Below, piece after piece: positions 1-7,164 of a DNA stretch of 43,388 bases (positions within the stretch are counted from its first letter, which is position 1; each line of letters starts with the position of its first letter). A program made the position numbers and the translations under genes. Below the pieces are notes generated by a model. The model was not told the DNA's origin, did not search any database, and saw only the letters and a program-made list of their open reading frames with translations. Origin of the DNA: JAISGQ01 sp045604155 (GTDB lineage: Bacteria; Bacillota; Clostridia; Oscillospirales; Acutalibacteraceae); contig JAZUNN010000047.1 in the NCBI GenBank assembly GCA_045604155.1, positions 1 through 43,388 on the forward strand, in the 5' to 3' direction.

Positions 1-91
1 GGATATTGGTGTAGACTATATCTCAAGCGGTGCGCTTACCCACTCTTCGCCTATTCTGGATCTTTCGCTGAAAAACCTCCACGCGATCTGA
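1..91 (+). CDS. nadC: Nicotinate-nucleotide pyrophosphorylase (carboxylating), C-terminal end only
   Basis: The left edge cuts this gene. Reading from base 2, the last 29 codons give a tail containing GVDYISSGALTHSSPILDLS, followed by TGA at 89-91. The GVD-IS-GALTHS-P-LD-S pattern is the conserved C-terminal signature of NadC (quinolinate phosphoribosyltransferase), which converts quinolinate and PRPP to nicotinate mononucleotide, CO2 and pyrophosphate in cytoplasmic de novo NAD synthesis. The next gene on the same strand, 32 bp downstream, is niaR, the usual neighbour of nadBAC in Firmicutes, which supports the call. Only the tail is visible, so integrity and start cannot be judged. Confidence 0.85.
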   Translation, partial: DIGVDYISSGALTHSSPILDLSLKNLHAI

Positions 92-123
92 TCCATGGCA
101 AGTTCTCTGAAAGGGGTGAAAAC

Positions 124-636
124 ATGAAAGCAGACGAAAGAAGAAAAGAAATCGCCAATTACCTTATGTCAGAGCAAAAGCCGGTATCCGGAGGTGTGCT
201 TTCCGACAAATTCGGCGTATCCAGACAGATCATAGTGCAGGATATTTCTGTGCTTAAGGCGGCTGGCTTTGAAATTTTATCTACTCACAGCGGTTATGTT
301 ATTCAGAACACCCCTCTCGCAGAACGGGTATTCAAAATCAGGCACACCACCGAACAGACTGAGGATGAGCTCAACCTGATAGTTGATCTTGGCGGCACGG
401 TTGTTGACGTGTTCGTGTGGCATAAGGTGTACGGTAAGGTCACGGCCGGTCTGAATATTTTTTCACGGCTTCATGTAAAGCAGTTCATCGAAGGCGTTCG
501 GAGCGGCAAATCAACCGAGCTGATGAACATCACCGGCGGATATCACTATCATACCATTCGTGCCGATTCTGAGGAGGTTCTTGACCGCATCGAAAAAGCA
601 CTTGAGGAACGTAATTATATAGTTCCTGAGATCTGA
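124..636 (+). CDS. niaR: NiaR-type niacin-responsive repressor (HTH + 3H domain)
   Basis: 170 aa, the usual length for NiaR (YrxA). An N-terminal HTH_11 winged helix (about residues 5-60) is followed by a 3H domain (about 70-168). The histidines that define the 3H domain are present: H74, H100, H117, H141 and H143. H74, E82, H141 and H143 match in spacing the metal ligands described for the Thermotoga homologue TM1602. In Firmicutes this protein represses NAD synthesis and niacin salvage genes when niacin is plentiful. It starts at ATG 124 behind an AAAGGGGTG ribosome binding site and sits 32 bp after nadC, so it is probably the last gene of a nad operon and autoregulated through the upstream promoter, which lies outside the window. 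A strong terminator follows. Confidence 0.92.
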   Translation: MKADERRKEIANYLMSEQKPVSGGVLSDKFGVSRQIIVQDISVLKAAGFEILSTHSGYVIQNTPLAERVFKIRHTTEQTEDELNLIVDLGGTVVDVFVWHKVYGKVTAGLNIFSRLHVKQFIEGVRSGKSTELMNITGGYHYHTIRADSEEVLDRIEKALEERNYIVPEI

Positions 637-656
637 TACTGATTCAAAATATAACA

Positions 657-705
657 CCCGCAGTTTTTAAGGGAGCAATCCTTAAAACTGCGGGCTTTTC
701 TTTTA
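657..705 (+). terminator. Rho-independent terminator after niaR
   Basis: Arms CCCGCAGTTTTTAAGG and CCTTAAAACTGCGGG pair around a short loop and are followed by CTTTTCTTTT. It ends the nad operon and lies between convergent genes, so it may also stop transcription of the leftward HD gene. Confidence 0.9.
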
Positions 706-752
706 CCGTAAATCTGCTTGCGAAACTGTATTCCCTGATGGCTTTAATATCT

Positions 753-1340
753 TCAGGTTTTCAGATTTCCTTTTTCTATATTTTTCTGAATTATTCCGTC
801 GATGACCTCAAACACTTGTTCCGAGCCCAGCTTTGCTTTTCTCTGCCTTTTGTATACCTGCTCAGCAGTTACTCCATGCTCCTTCCAGTCATGTCCGTTG
901 TTGCTGTCATTGAGCATGAGCGGCTGGATATTATCCATTGCGTGAGCAAATTTGGACTCAGGGGTCTCATAAGCCTCAAACTCATCAAAGAGAGCGATCA
1001 GCTCCTTTGCCTGGTCTTCCGGCAGAATAGAGAATATCCGCTGTTTTGCAGCATCCTCTCTCTCCTTCTGAGTCTGAAGACCTTCCGTGTCATAGGCGTA
1101 TGTATCTCCTGCGTCTATTTCGACAATATCATGAATAAGACACATCAGCATGACTCTGGCAATATCCACCTCTTCGTTTGCATACTCACGAAGAAGGTAT
1201 GCCATAAGCGCCATATGCCATGAATGCTCCGCATCATTTTCTCTTCTGCCCATGCCTGACAGGTGCGTTTGTCTGAAAATATTCTTTACTTTATCAATTT
1301 CCAATGAAAACGCCAATTGTTTTTCTATTCTCTCGTCCAT
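753..1340 (-). CDS. HD-domain hydrolase (YfbR/HDDC2-like 5'-deoxynucleotidase family)
   Basis: 195 aa. The HD metal site is complete: H39 in the AEHSWH segment, H70-D71 in LIHDIVEIDAGD, and D136 in AHAMDNIQP; E74 matches the catalytic glutamate of YfbR. The family (HD_3) dephosphorylates nucleoside 5'-monophosphates, mostly deoxynucleotides, with a divalent metal in the cytoplasm; the exact substrate here is not known. The ATG at 1340 follows GTGAGGTG at about 6 bp. A promoter candidate lies at 1405-1376. It is monocistronic and convergent with niaR. Confidence 0.88.
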   Translation of the reverse strand: MDERIEKQLAFSLEIDKVKNIFRQTHLSGMGRRENDAEHSWHMALMAYLLREYANEEVDIARVMLMCLIHDIVEIDAGDTYAYDTEGLQTQKEREDAAKQRIFSILPEDQAKELIALFDEFEAYETPESKFAHAMDNIQPLMLNDSNNGHDWKEHGVTAEQVYKRQRKAKLGSEQVFEVIDGIIQKNIEKGNLKT

Positions 1341-1375
1341 CAGAACACCTCACCGATTCAAGTTACTGCCAAAAC

Positions 1376-1405
1376 AATATATCACAGGTAATACTCATTT
1401 TTCAA
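1376..1405 (-). promoter_or_regulatory. Promoter candidate for the HD hydrolase gene
   Basis: On the minus strand, TTGAAA (1405-1400), 18 bp, then TATATT (1381-1376), about 35 bp before the HD-domain start codon. Confidence 0.55.
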
Positions 1406-1547
1406 TACGGATATTCAAAAGCCGCATTGTGCGTATTTCCGGACGTTTGTATGTATTTTCAAAAAGAGTGTACATCCAACAGAGCATAACACCACTTTAT
1501 CGTTCAGCACACAAAATCATCTAATATACTATATTTCTTATAATCTA

Positions 1548-1576
1548 TTGCAACATTAATACTGTTATGGTATACT
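1548..1576 (+). promoter_or_regulatory. Possible promoter for the YwaF-like gene
   Basis: TTGCAA (1548-1553), 17 bp, TATACT (1571-1576). The predicted +1 near 1583 would fall in the ribosome binding site and leave almost no leader, so the TATAAT at 1539-1544, which lacks a clear -35, is an alternative. Confidence 0.35.
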
Positions 1577-1596
1577 GCGGTAAAGGAGTGAAGTGT

Positions 1597-2370
1597 ATGT
1601 TTGATTTTTTGCATGAACTTTTAGCGGACAAAACAGGCGGAACGATTTTTAAATGCTTTGATATCTGGCACAGCTGCTTCATTGTTTTCTTTGTAGCAAG
1701 TGCTGTTTTTCTCTGCTTGTATCTGAAAAACAAGAACGAGGAAAAACGCAGGAAAACAATCAATCTTATGATTTGCATTGCATTTGGTATGTATATGGCA
1801 GAATTTTTCCTGATGCCCTTTGCCTACGGCGAGATCGACATTAACAAGCTGCCCTTTCATATCTGCACAACTATGTGCATAATGTGCTTTTTCAGCAGAT
1901 ACAATTCATTTTTTGGCAGATTCCGACTTCAGTTTGCCATGCTTGGATTTTTATCAAACCTGACATATCTTATCTACCCCGCCGGTATGATGTGGCTGAA
2001 TCTCCATCCCATGTCCTATCGTGTAGTACAGACACTGATTTTCCACGGAATTATGATGATTTACGGTCTGCTGGTGCTGGTGTATGAACGTCAGGAATTT
2101 TCGTGGAAAAAGATATATAAGGACTTTGGCGTAGCATCCGCCATGACCGCCTGGGCCTTGTTAGGAAATACATTATACAGCACAAAGGATATACCTTATA
2201 ATTGGTTCTATGTGAGTCAGGATCCCTTCGGTGCATTCCCGGAAGATATTGCACCCTTTATTATGCCATTTTTGAATACTGCGCTGTTTTTCGGTGTTGG
2301 ACTTATAGTGTATTGGATTATCTATAAAGCAACCGCTATGGTAAAAAGCAAGAAATCTGCAATGGCATAA
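1597..2370 (+). CDS. YwaF/TIGR02206-family integral membrane protein
   Basis: 257 aa with about six hydrophobic spans and no signal peptide. The segment INKLPFHICTTMCIMCFF matches the LP-H-C motif typical of the TIGR02206 (YwaF) family, whose function is unknown. An upstream in-frame ATG at 1567 exists, but the ATG at 1597 is preferred because AAAGGAG (1582-1588) precedes it by 8 bp. The gene stands alone, divergent from the HD-hydrolase gene. A large hairpin with a T tract lies about 60 bp after the stop. Cell-membrane location is a safe inference; substrate or role is not known. Confidence 0.82.
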   Translation: MFDFLHELLADKTGGTIFKCFDIWHSCFIVFFVASAVFLCLYLKNKNEEKRRKTINLMICIAFGMYMAEFFLMPFAYGEIDINKLPFHICTTMCIMCFFSRYNSFFGRFRLQFAMLGFLSNLTYLIYPAGMMWLNLHPMSYRVVQTLIFHGIMMIYGLLVLVYERQEFSWKKIYKDFGVASAMTAWALLGNTLYSTKDIPYNWFYVSQDPFGAFPEDIAPFIMPFLNTALFFGVGLIVYWIIYKATAMVKSKKSAMA

Positions 2371-2427
2371 GGAATCATTAATGTGATTGAATCCTTACAG
2401 GAGCAGACAACTCAGAAATATTGAATA

Positions 2428-2507
2428 AGTCGGAGTTTTATCCGTAAGGGACTCGGTATTCTGATTAAATATCATTATACTGAGCACGGAATAACTCCGA
2501 CTTTTTT
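2428..2507 (+). terminator. Long nested hairpin with T tract, probable terminator
   Basis: AGTCGGAGTTTTATCCGT (from 2428) pairs with ACGGAATAACTCCGACT (2486-2502); inside it ACTCGGTAT pairs with ATACTGAGC. TTTTTT follows. The fold covers about 75 bp, longer than a usual terminator, so a small inverted-repeat element is an alternative. Confidence 0.6.
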
Positions 2508-2594
2508 CTTTACCGATTGTATGCTCTGCATTTACCCGATTTTCATTATTCTTCGACAGGTATTTTAATAGGTTTCTTCCTCCGGATCGTCTGC

Positions 2595-2780
2595 CTAATC
2601 CTCTAAGAGTGTGTGGTTCTCTATTATCATTTTTATTTTCTCCTTGCGTTCCTCCTCTGTCATCTTGTTTGGATTCTCGTGATACCTGCGTATCATCTCT
2701 TCCGTTTCTCTGTCGAGTTCTTCCGGTGTCATTTTCAGCCTTCTGTTGAAATTTTCTATTATTTTCTTCACTTCGTCCAT
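2595..2780 (-). CDS. Small hypothetical protein (61 aa)
   Basis: Unrecognised. From the second in-frame ATG (2780) it encodes 61 aa; an earlier ATG at 2792 adds four residues but directly abuts the AGGAG motif, leaving no spacing. The protein is highly charged and predicted helical (EVKKIIENFNRRLKMTPEELDR, then EEMIRRYHENPNKMTEEERKEK), with no cysteine and no membrane segment, so it is probably cytoplasmic. It lies 70-80 bp after a second small leftward gene and may share its promoter. Composition looks like real protein rather than random frame, but the weak start makes it less sure than its neighbour. Confidence 0.45.
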   Translation of the reverse strand: MDEVKKIIENFNRRLKMTPEELDRETEEMIRRYHENPNKMTEEERKEKIKMIIENHTLLED

Positions 2781-2862
2781 TGTGCATTGCATCTCCTGAC
2801 TCTATTTTTTTACTCGCCGTTATTGCACTGCGGTGTTTCGGAGAATATGATTCCTTTTATAC

Positions 2863-3042
2863 CTAATCGTCTGAGTTCTTTTTCTGCTCTTTCCGACTTT
2901 TGGGAAAGTAATCCTCATACATTTCTATAGACCGTGGCAAATTCCTTGCTGATTTCTTTATCAATTCTAAGACCTCCGCTGCGAGCTCTTCGTCCGAAAT
3001 CTCCTCCTGTTTCTCCGAAGACTTTATCATTTCTTCTGCCAT
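2863..3042 (-). CDS. Small hypothetical acidic protein (59 aa)
   Basis: Unrecognised 59-aa protein starting MAEEMIKSSEKQEE. An in-frame ATG 21 codons upstream exists, but ATG 3042 is chosen because GAGGTGAT precedes it by about 6 bp and a consensus-like promoter ends 20 bp before it, which would exclude the longer form. It is acidic in the first half (SDEELAAEVLELIKK) and basic at the end (KSRKEQKK), helical, without membrane spans. It probably heads a two-gene unit with the 61-aa protein. No function can be given. Confidence 0.6.
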   Translation of the reverse strand: MAEEMIKSSEKQEEISDEELAAEVLELIKKSARNLPRSIEMYEDYFPKSRKEQKKNSDD

Positions 3043-3061
3043 TGATATCACCTCAATTCTG

Positions 3062-3090
3062 ATTGTAGAGCCTTTCATTTTTATTGTCAA
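3062..3090 (-). promoter_or_regulatory. Strong sigma-A-type promoter for the two small genes
   Basis: On the minus strand TTGACA (3090-3085), exactly 17 bp, TACAAT (3067-3062). The expected +1 near 3055 leaves only a ribosome binding site before the ATG at 3042. Confidence 0.75.
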
Positions 3091-3140
3091 ATTTACGTGG
3101 CGCAATATTCTGACACTTGGAAAAAGAAAGCAGCATTATA

Positions 3141-3169
3141 TTGACATTTACAAAGCAATCTGCTATTTT
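3141..3169 (+). promoter_or_regulatory. Promoter of the candidate ncRNA
   Basis: TTGACA (3141-3146), 17 bp, TATTTT (3164-3169). The predicted +1 at about 3176 coincides with the first paired base of the downstream RNA fold. No coding frame with a ribosome binding site follows. Confidence 0.65.
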
Positions 3170-3175
3170 TACCTT

Positions 3176-3260
3176 GAACCCTCCGATAAGCGGGTGCTCT
3201 GCACCTTCGGTCGACGATTGTTTCAATCTGAGGACCTTGCGGTGAGGATTCTCTTTTTTT
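3176..3260 (+). ncRNA. Candidate structured small RNA of unknown family (about 85 nt)
   Basis: The predicted transcript folds as a multibranch structure. A closing helix pairs GAACCCUC (3176-3183) with GAGGAUUC (3244-3251), 7 of 8 pairs. Inside are three hairpins: GGGUGC-UCU-GCACCU (3192-3206) stacked on CGA/UCG after a five-base bulge; GAUUG-UUU-CAAUC (3216-3228); and ACC-UUGC-GGU (3234-3243). A run of seven U (3254-3260) follows the closing helix. A consensus-like promoter starts exactly where the fold begins. It does not precede a gene on its strand (the next genes run leftward), so it is not an obvious riboswitch. It lacks the signature loops of SRP RNA and is too short for 6S RNA. No family recognised. 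Confidence 0.55.
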
Positions 3261-3283
3261 GAAAAATCTTATTTTCTATATGC

Positions 3284-3313
3284 AAAAAGGAGCTGTATAA
3301 ACAGCTCCTTTTC
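3284..3313 (-). terminator. Terminator of the sugar ABC transporter operon
   Basis: Arms GGAGCTGT and ACAGCTCC with a four-base loop, flanked on both sides by A/T runs (AAAAA before, TTTT after), so it can work in both directions. It lies 16 bp beyond the stop of the last permease gene. Confidence 0.85.
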
Positions 3314-3328
3314 TTTATGTTGCGAATA

Positions 3329-4381
3329 TCAGACCTTGTTCTTATTCTTTCTGGAAAGAACGATACTCTGAATGAGAAGGAAGATGCAGATCATTGCTGC
3401 AACGGTGATATTTGTCCACCATGCTTCATCCAATCCGAGAGAACGAACTATATCCTTGATGGTATTGAGCGAAAGAACGCCGAACAGAGTACCAAGTACA
3501 TTTCCAACACCACCTGTAAGCATTGTACCGCCGATGATGGAGGATGCGATTGCATTCATTTCCTCGCCGCTTGCGTGGGAAGGAGAACCGGAGCCTACGT
3601 GCATGAAGTATACAAATCCGCCGATACCTGCAAGAACACTGCAGAGCATATGGGACATGAACTTTGTGCGCTTTACGTTGATACCGAGCATATTTGCACT
3701 GTGCTGATTGCCGCCTACTGCATAGAAGCTGCGTCCGAGCTTTGTCCAGCGAAGAACAAAGAACAGAACACCCACAAGCAGAAGTGCAACGAGAACGCCG
3801 ATTTCAATATAAGCAGGTACATAGTTTCCGATCTTGTTGTATGAACCCATAAGAGGAACATTGATTCTTGTTTCCTTGAGTGCTTTGAAGCCCTCGTGAG
3901 CTACGTTGAACTGAGTAGCATTTACTATGGTTGTCATGCCCTTTGCAAAGAACATTCCTGCCAGAGTAACGATAAAGGGCTGTATTTCAAGATATGCTAC
4001 GATGTAGCCCTGAACAAGACCAAAGAGAATACCGATGAGCAGAGCAATGAGGAATGCGCTGAAAACATTACCGCCATCGTAATCAAGATGTACTGCGCAG
4101 CTCATGCTGACCAGTGCAGTTACCTGACCGACAGAAATGTCGATACCGCCGGTAATCATGACTATACTCATTCCTGTTGCGAGGATGATGAGTGCTGCAT
4201 TGTTATTGAGAATGTTGAAGAATGTCTGAGGCTTGAGAAAACCTTCTCCGAGAAATACTATTGCAGAGATATACATGATAAAGAAAACAGCAATAGTAAT
4301 TGCAAGGAGGATATTTGTGTCGGACATGGACTTTACCTTTCCGACAAGAGGAGACAATGTGATTTTTTTCTTGTTTTCCAT
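3329..4381 (-). CDS. CUT2-family sugar ABC transporter permease (YjfF-like)
   Basis: 350 aa, hydrophobic, about ten membrane spans, of the BPD_transp_2 (RbsC/YjfF) family. Characteristic segments are ATGMSIVMITGGIDISVG near residues 70-85, the EAA-like FYAVGGNQHSANMLGIN, and SSIIGGTMLTGGVGNVLGTLFG near the end. It forms half of the membrane channel of the sugar importer encoded by the four-gene operon. Its ATG lies one base after the stop of the first permease, indicating translational coupling, and the operon terminator follows. Order binding protein, ATPase, permease, permease matches E. coli ytfQ-ytfR-ytfT-yjfF (galactofuranose). Sugar specificity cannot be read from the permease. Confidence 0.9.
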   Translation of the reverse strand: MENKKKITLSPLVGKVKSMSDTNILLAITIAVFFIMYISAIVFLGEGFLKPQTFFNILNNNAALIILATGMSIVMITGGIDISVGQVTALVSMSCAVHLDYDGGNVFSAFLIALLIGILFGLVQGYIVAYLEIQPFIVTLAGMFFAKGMTTIVNATQFNVAHEGFKALKETRINVPLMGSYNKIGNYVPAYIEIGVLVALLLVGVLFFVLRWTKLGRSFYAVGGNQHSANMLGINVKRTKFMSHMLCSVLAGIGGFVYFMHVGSGSPSHASGEEMNAIASSIIGGTMLTGGVGNVLGTLFGVLSLNTIKDIVRSLGLDEAWWTNITVAAMICIFLLIQSIVLSRKNKNKV

Positions 4382-4382
4382 A

Positions 4383-5507
4383 TTAGTTTGCCTCCTTTAC
4401 TGCCTTCTGGGGAGCAATCTTCTTCCATGCTCCGGAAAGCTTCTCTCTTACAACAGGAGCACTGAGAACAACGAGGAGGATAACAACAACAGCCTTGTAT
4501 GCAGGAAGTGCTGTGGAATCGACGTTGAACTTATAAAGTGTAGTGGTAAGGAACTGAATTACATATGCGCCGAGGATGGATGCGGCCATATTGAACTTAC
4601 CGCCGGAAAGTGCGTTTCCGCCAAGTGCAACTGCAAGAATTGCGTCCATTTCAATATCCTTTGCAACTGCAGAGTAGTTGATCTGACCAAGACGGCTGAC
4701 CTTGATAAATCCTGCGATTGCAACGCAAAGTCCAAGAATGACATATGTCATGAACTTGATGAATGCAGGGTCAATACCGTTAAGACGGGATGAGCTGGAG
4801 TTGATACCCACTGCCTGAGTGTAAAGTCCGAGATTTGTGAACTTCAGCACAAGGAAAATTATCACTACACAGACTATGGTTATCAGTGTAGGTGTGGGAA
4901 TGGGAATTCCGGGAATGAAGTTGCCGTAGTATTTGAATGCAGGGTCAGATACATCGGGCAGTCTGTTATTGTTGATCCACTGTGCTATGGAGCGTCCTGC
5001 CGTAAAAAGAATCAGGGTTGCAACCATAGGCTGAATCTTGAAGTATGCTACCAGCATACCGTTGAATGCACCGAAGCACATTGCAACTACGCAAGCAAGA
5101 AGGAAAGCAAAAATAAGGGGATTTTCCATTACTTCAGCTTTTCCGTCTGTGCCGCAGACTACACGGAGAATAACAGAACCGGCAATAGCCATTGCAGAGC
5201 CGACACTGATATCCTGTCCGCCTGATGCAGCGGTTACGAGTGTCATACCTATTGCAAGTATTGCAAGCTCGGAGCCGTTGTCAAGAATACTGATAAGGTT
5301 TCCTGTGAAAACAGGATCACCTGCGCTGTTCTGTCCGAAGGTGACCTTGAAGAAGGACGGATCAGCCACAAGATTGAATATTACAAGAATCAACAATGCT
5401 GCGATAGGAATGAATATCTGCTGCTTTACTACCTTAAGCAGAAATTTTCCGATACATGCAAGCACATTCTTTACTTTTTCCATAGAAAATTTGTTTTCTG
5501 CAGCCAT
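4383..5507 (-). CDS. CUT2-family sugar ABC transporter permease (YtfT-like)
   Basis: 374 aa. A basic N-terminal tail of about 30 residues leads into about ten membrane spans. Family motifs include AIGMTLVTAASGGQDISVGSAMAI, the EAA-like QAVGINSSSSRLNGIDPAFIKF, and AILAVALGGNALSGGKFNMAASILGA. It is the partner permease of the YjfF-like protein. Its ATG overlaps the ATPase stop (TAATG), so the two are translationally coupled. The GGQDISVG form of the usual GGIDLSVG motif is also typical of YtfT-type proteins. Substrate is inferred only from family resemblance (furanose or pyranose galactose or arabinose). Confidence 0.9.
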   Translation of the reverse strand: MAAENKFSMEKVKNVLACIGKFLLKVVKQQIFIPIAALLILVIFNLVADPSFFKVTFGQNSAGDPVFTGNLISILDNGSELAILAIGMTLVTAASGGQDISVGSAMAIAGSVILRVVCGTDGKAEVMENPLIFAFLLACVVAMCFGAFNGMLVAYFKIQPMVATLILFTAGRSIAQWINNNRLPDVSDPAFKYYGNFIPGIPIPTPTLITIVCVVIIFLVLKFTNLGLYTQAVGINSSSSRLNGIDPAFIKFMTYVILGLCVAIAGFIKVSRLGQINYSAVAKDIEMDAILAVALGGNALSGGKFNMAASILGAYVIQFLTTTLYKFNVDSTALPAYKAVVVILLVVLSAPVVREKLSGAWKKIAPQKAVKEAN

Positions 5508-7024
5508 TATTGTTCTTCACCTCCTGCAATGGTAGCCATTATCTTGTTCTGGGTCAGGTCTTCACCCTTGAGCTCGCCGACAACCTTACGGTCACGCATG
5601 ACGACGAGTCTGGAGCAGGTGCGGAGCATTTCATCAATTTCAGAGGAAATAAATGTGACACTCTTGCCTTCTGCCGCAAGCTTCAGAACAAGCTTCTGAA
5701 TTTCTATCTTTGTACCTATATCAATGCCTCGTGTGGGTTCATCGAGTATAAGATATACAGGATTTGCAAGCAGCCAGCGGGCAAGAATTACCTTCTGCTG
5801 ATTGCCGCCCGAAAGAGAGCTTATAGGTGTATCAGAGGATGCTGTCTTGATATCAAGAAGCTTGATATATTCATCGGCGAACTCCTCTGCCTGTGCACGT
5901 GTAAAGGGTCTGAAGAAGCCCTTCATTACCTGCAGTGCAAGAATGATGTTATCACGAACGGAAAGATCACCGACAATACCATCGCCTTTTCTGTCTTCGG
6001 GCAGATAGCTTATGCCGTTCTTCATTGCGTCAAGAGGCTTGTTGATCTTAACCTTCTTGCCGTTCATCATGACAGTGCCGCCTGTTACCCTGTCAGCACC
6101 GAATATTGCACGTACACATTCACTTCTGCCTGAGCCGAGAAGTCCCGTAAATCCGTTGACCTCTCCCTTATGTATTGAAAAATCAAAGGGTGCTACGCCT
6201 GCTGCACTTGCAAGTCTTTCAGCCTCAAATACAGGAACATCTCCCTCTTCTATTTCATATGTCTCGCTCTCACCCTTGATGTCTGCAAGATCATCAAGCT
6301 CCTTGCCCAGCATCTTTGAAACCAGCATGACTCTCGGCAGATCTTCAATAACATACTCACCTACAAGCATACCGTCACGAAGAACTGTGATTCTGTCGCA
6401 GACTTCATAAACCTGCTCAAGGAAGTGGGTTACAAAGATAATTCCGACTCCCTTTGACTTAAGGTCAAGCATGAGTTTGAACAGTTTTGCAACTTCCTGC
6501 TCATCAAGAGAGGATGTAGGCTCGTCAAGTATAAGAACTTTACACTCCATATCCACTGCACGGGCTATTGCTACCATCTGCTGAACAGCGATCGAGCAGT
6601 TACCCAGCTGTGTTGTTGCTGTTGTGGGAATTCCAAGAGAATCAAGAAGCTTCTGTGCATTCTCGTTGATTTCTTTCCAGTTTGTAAGAAAACCCTTGGT
6701 TCTTCCTATATACATATTCTCTGCAACAGTAAGATTCGGGCAGAGAGTGATTTCCTGATAAACGGTACTGATGCCATTTTTCTGGGCATCCTCCGGAGAT
6801 TTCAATGTTATAGCCTTTTCACGGCCTTTAATGTATATCTGACCGCCGTCCTTATGATATACACCGGTCAGAACCTTTATCAATGTGGATTTGCCTGCTC
6901 CGTTTTCTCCCATAAGAGCATGAATTTCGCCTTCACGGAGTGTGAAGTCAACATTTTCAAGAGCACGGACGCCGGGGAAATATTTGCATATGCCACGCAT
7001 TTCAAGTATTGCGCCATCCTGCAT
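5507..7024 (-). CDS. CUT2-family sugar ABC transporter ATPase (double nucleotide-binding domain, YtfR/MglA-like)
   Basis: 505 aa with two ABC domains, the normal length for RbsA/MglA/YtfR proteins. Domain 1 has Walker A GENGAGKST (about residues 38-46), a degenerate signature (CSIAVQQMVAIARA) and Walker B KVLILDEPTSSLD. Domain 2 has the family's altered P-loop (GLLGSGRSE), signature LSGGNQQKVILARW and Walker B YLILDEPTRGID. It powers sugar import on the cytoplasmic face. ATG 7024 follows GGGAGGCGG. A strong hairpin in the 140-bp gap before it separates it from the binding-protein gene, which probably lowers ATPase expression relative to the binding protein. It overlaps the next permease by one base. 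Confidence 0.94.
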   Translation of the reverse strand: MQDGAILEMRGICKYFPGVRALENVDFTLREGEIHALMGENGAGKSTLIKVLTGVYHKDGGQIYIKGREKAITLKSPEDAQKNGISTVYQEITLCPNLTVAENMYIGRTKGFLTNWKEINENAQKLLDSLGIPTTATTQLGNCSIAVQQMVAIARAVDMECKVLILDEPTSSLDEQEVAKLFKLMLDLKSKGVGIIFVTHFLEQVYEVCDRITVLRDGMLVGEYVIEDLPRVMLVSKMLGKELDDLADIKGESETYEIEEGDVPVFEAERLASAAGVAPFDFSIHKGEVNGFTGLLGSGRSECVRAIFGADRVTGGTVMMNGKKVKINKPLDAMKNGISYLPEDRKGDGIVGDLSVRDNIILALQVMKGFFRPFTRAQAEEFADEYIKLLDIKTASSDTPISSLSGGNQQKVILARWLLANPVYLILDEPTRGIDIGTKIEIQKLVLKLAAEGKSVTFISSEIDEMLRTCSRLVVMRDRKVVGELKGEDLTQNKIMATIAGGEEQ

Positions 7025-7074
7025 GAATTACCGCCTCCCTAAAGCAGATTTTGTGGATTCATTTTAAAAAGACA

Positions 7075-7120
7075 CGCGCGGTGCGGATACAGGGATATAC
7101 CATGTATACCGTACCGCGCG
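7075..7120 (-). terminator. Intergenic attenuator hairpin between binding protein and ATPase genes
   Basis: A 12-bp GC-rich stem (7075-7086 with 7109-7120, one G-T pair) extended by about five further pairs. On the minus strand it is followed by TCTTTTT. It can act as a partial terminator or an mRNA-stabilising 3' end for the binding-protein transcript. Confidence 0.75.
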
Positions 7121-7164
7121 CTTTCACATTACCTTACTGTCAGGTAAATCAGTTCGCAAATCAA

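Noticed and set aside
3176..3253. Reading the multibranch RNA at 3176 as a tRNA
   Set aside because: The arm count is superficially cloverleaf-like, but there is no GGTTCRA T-loop, no normal D-loop and no seven-base anticodon loop.
3329..4465. Cysteine-rich plus-strand frames over the permease genes (3317-3844, 3896-4465)
   Set aside because: Antisense of conserved permease genes, without ribosome binding sites or family resemblance.
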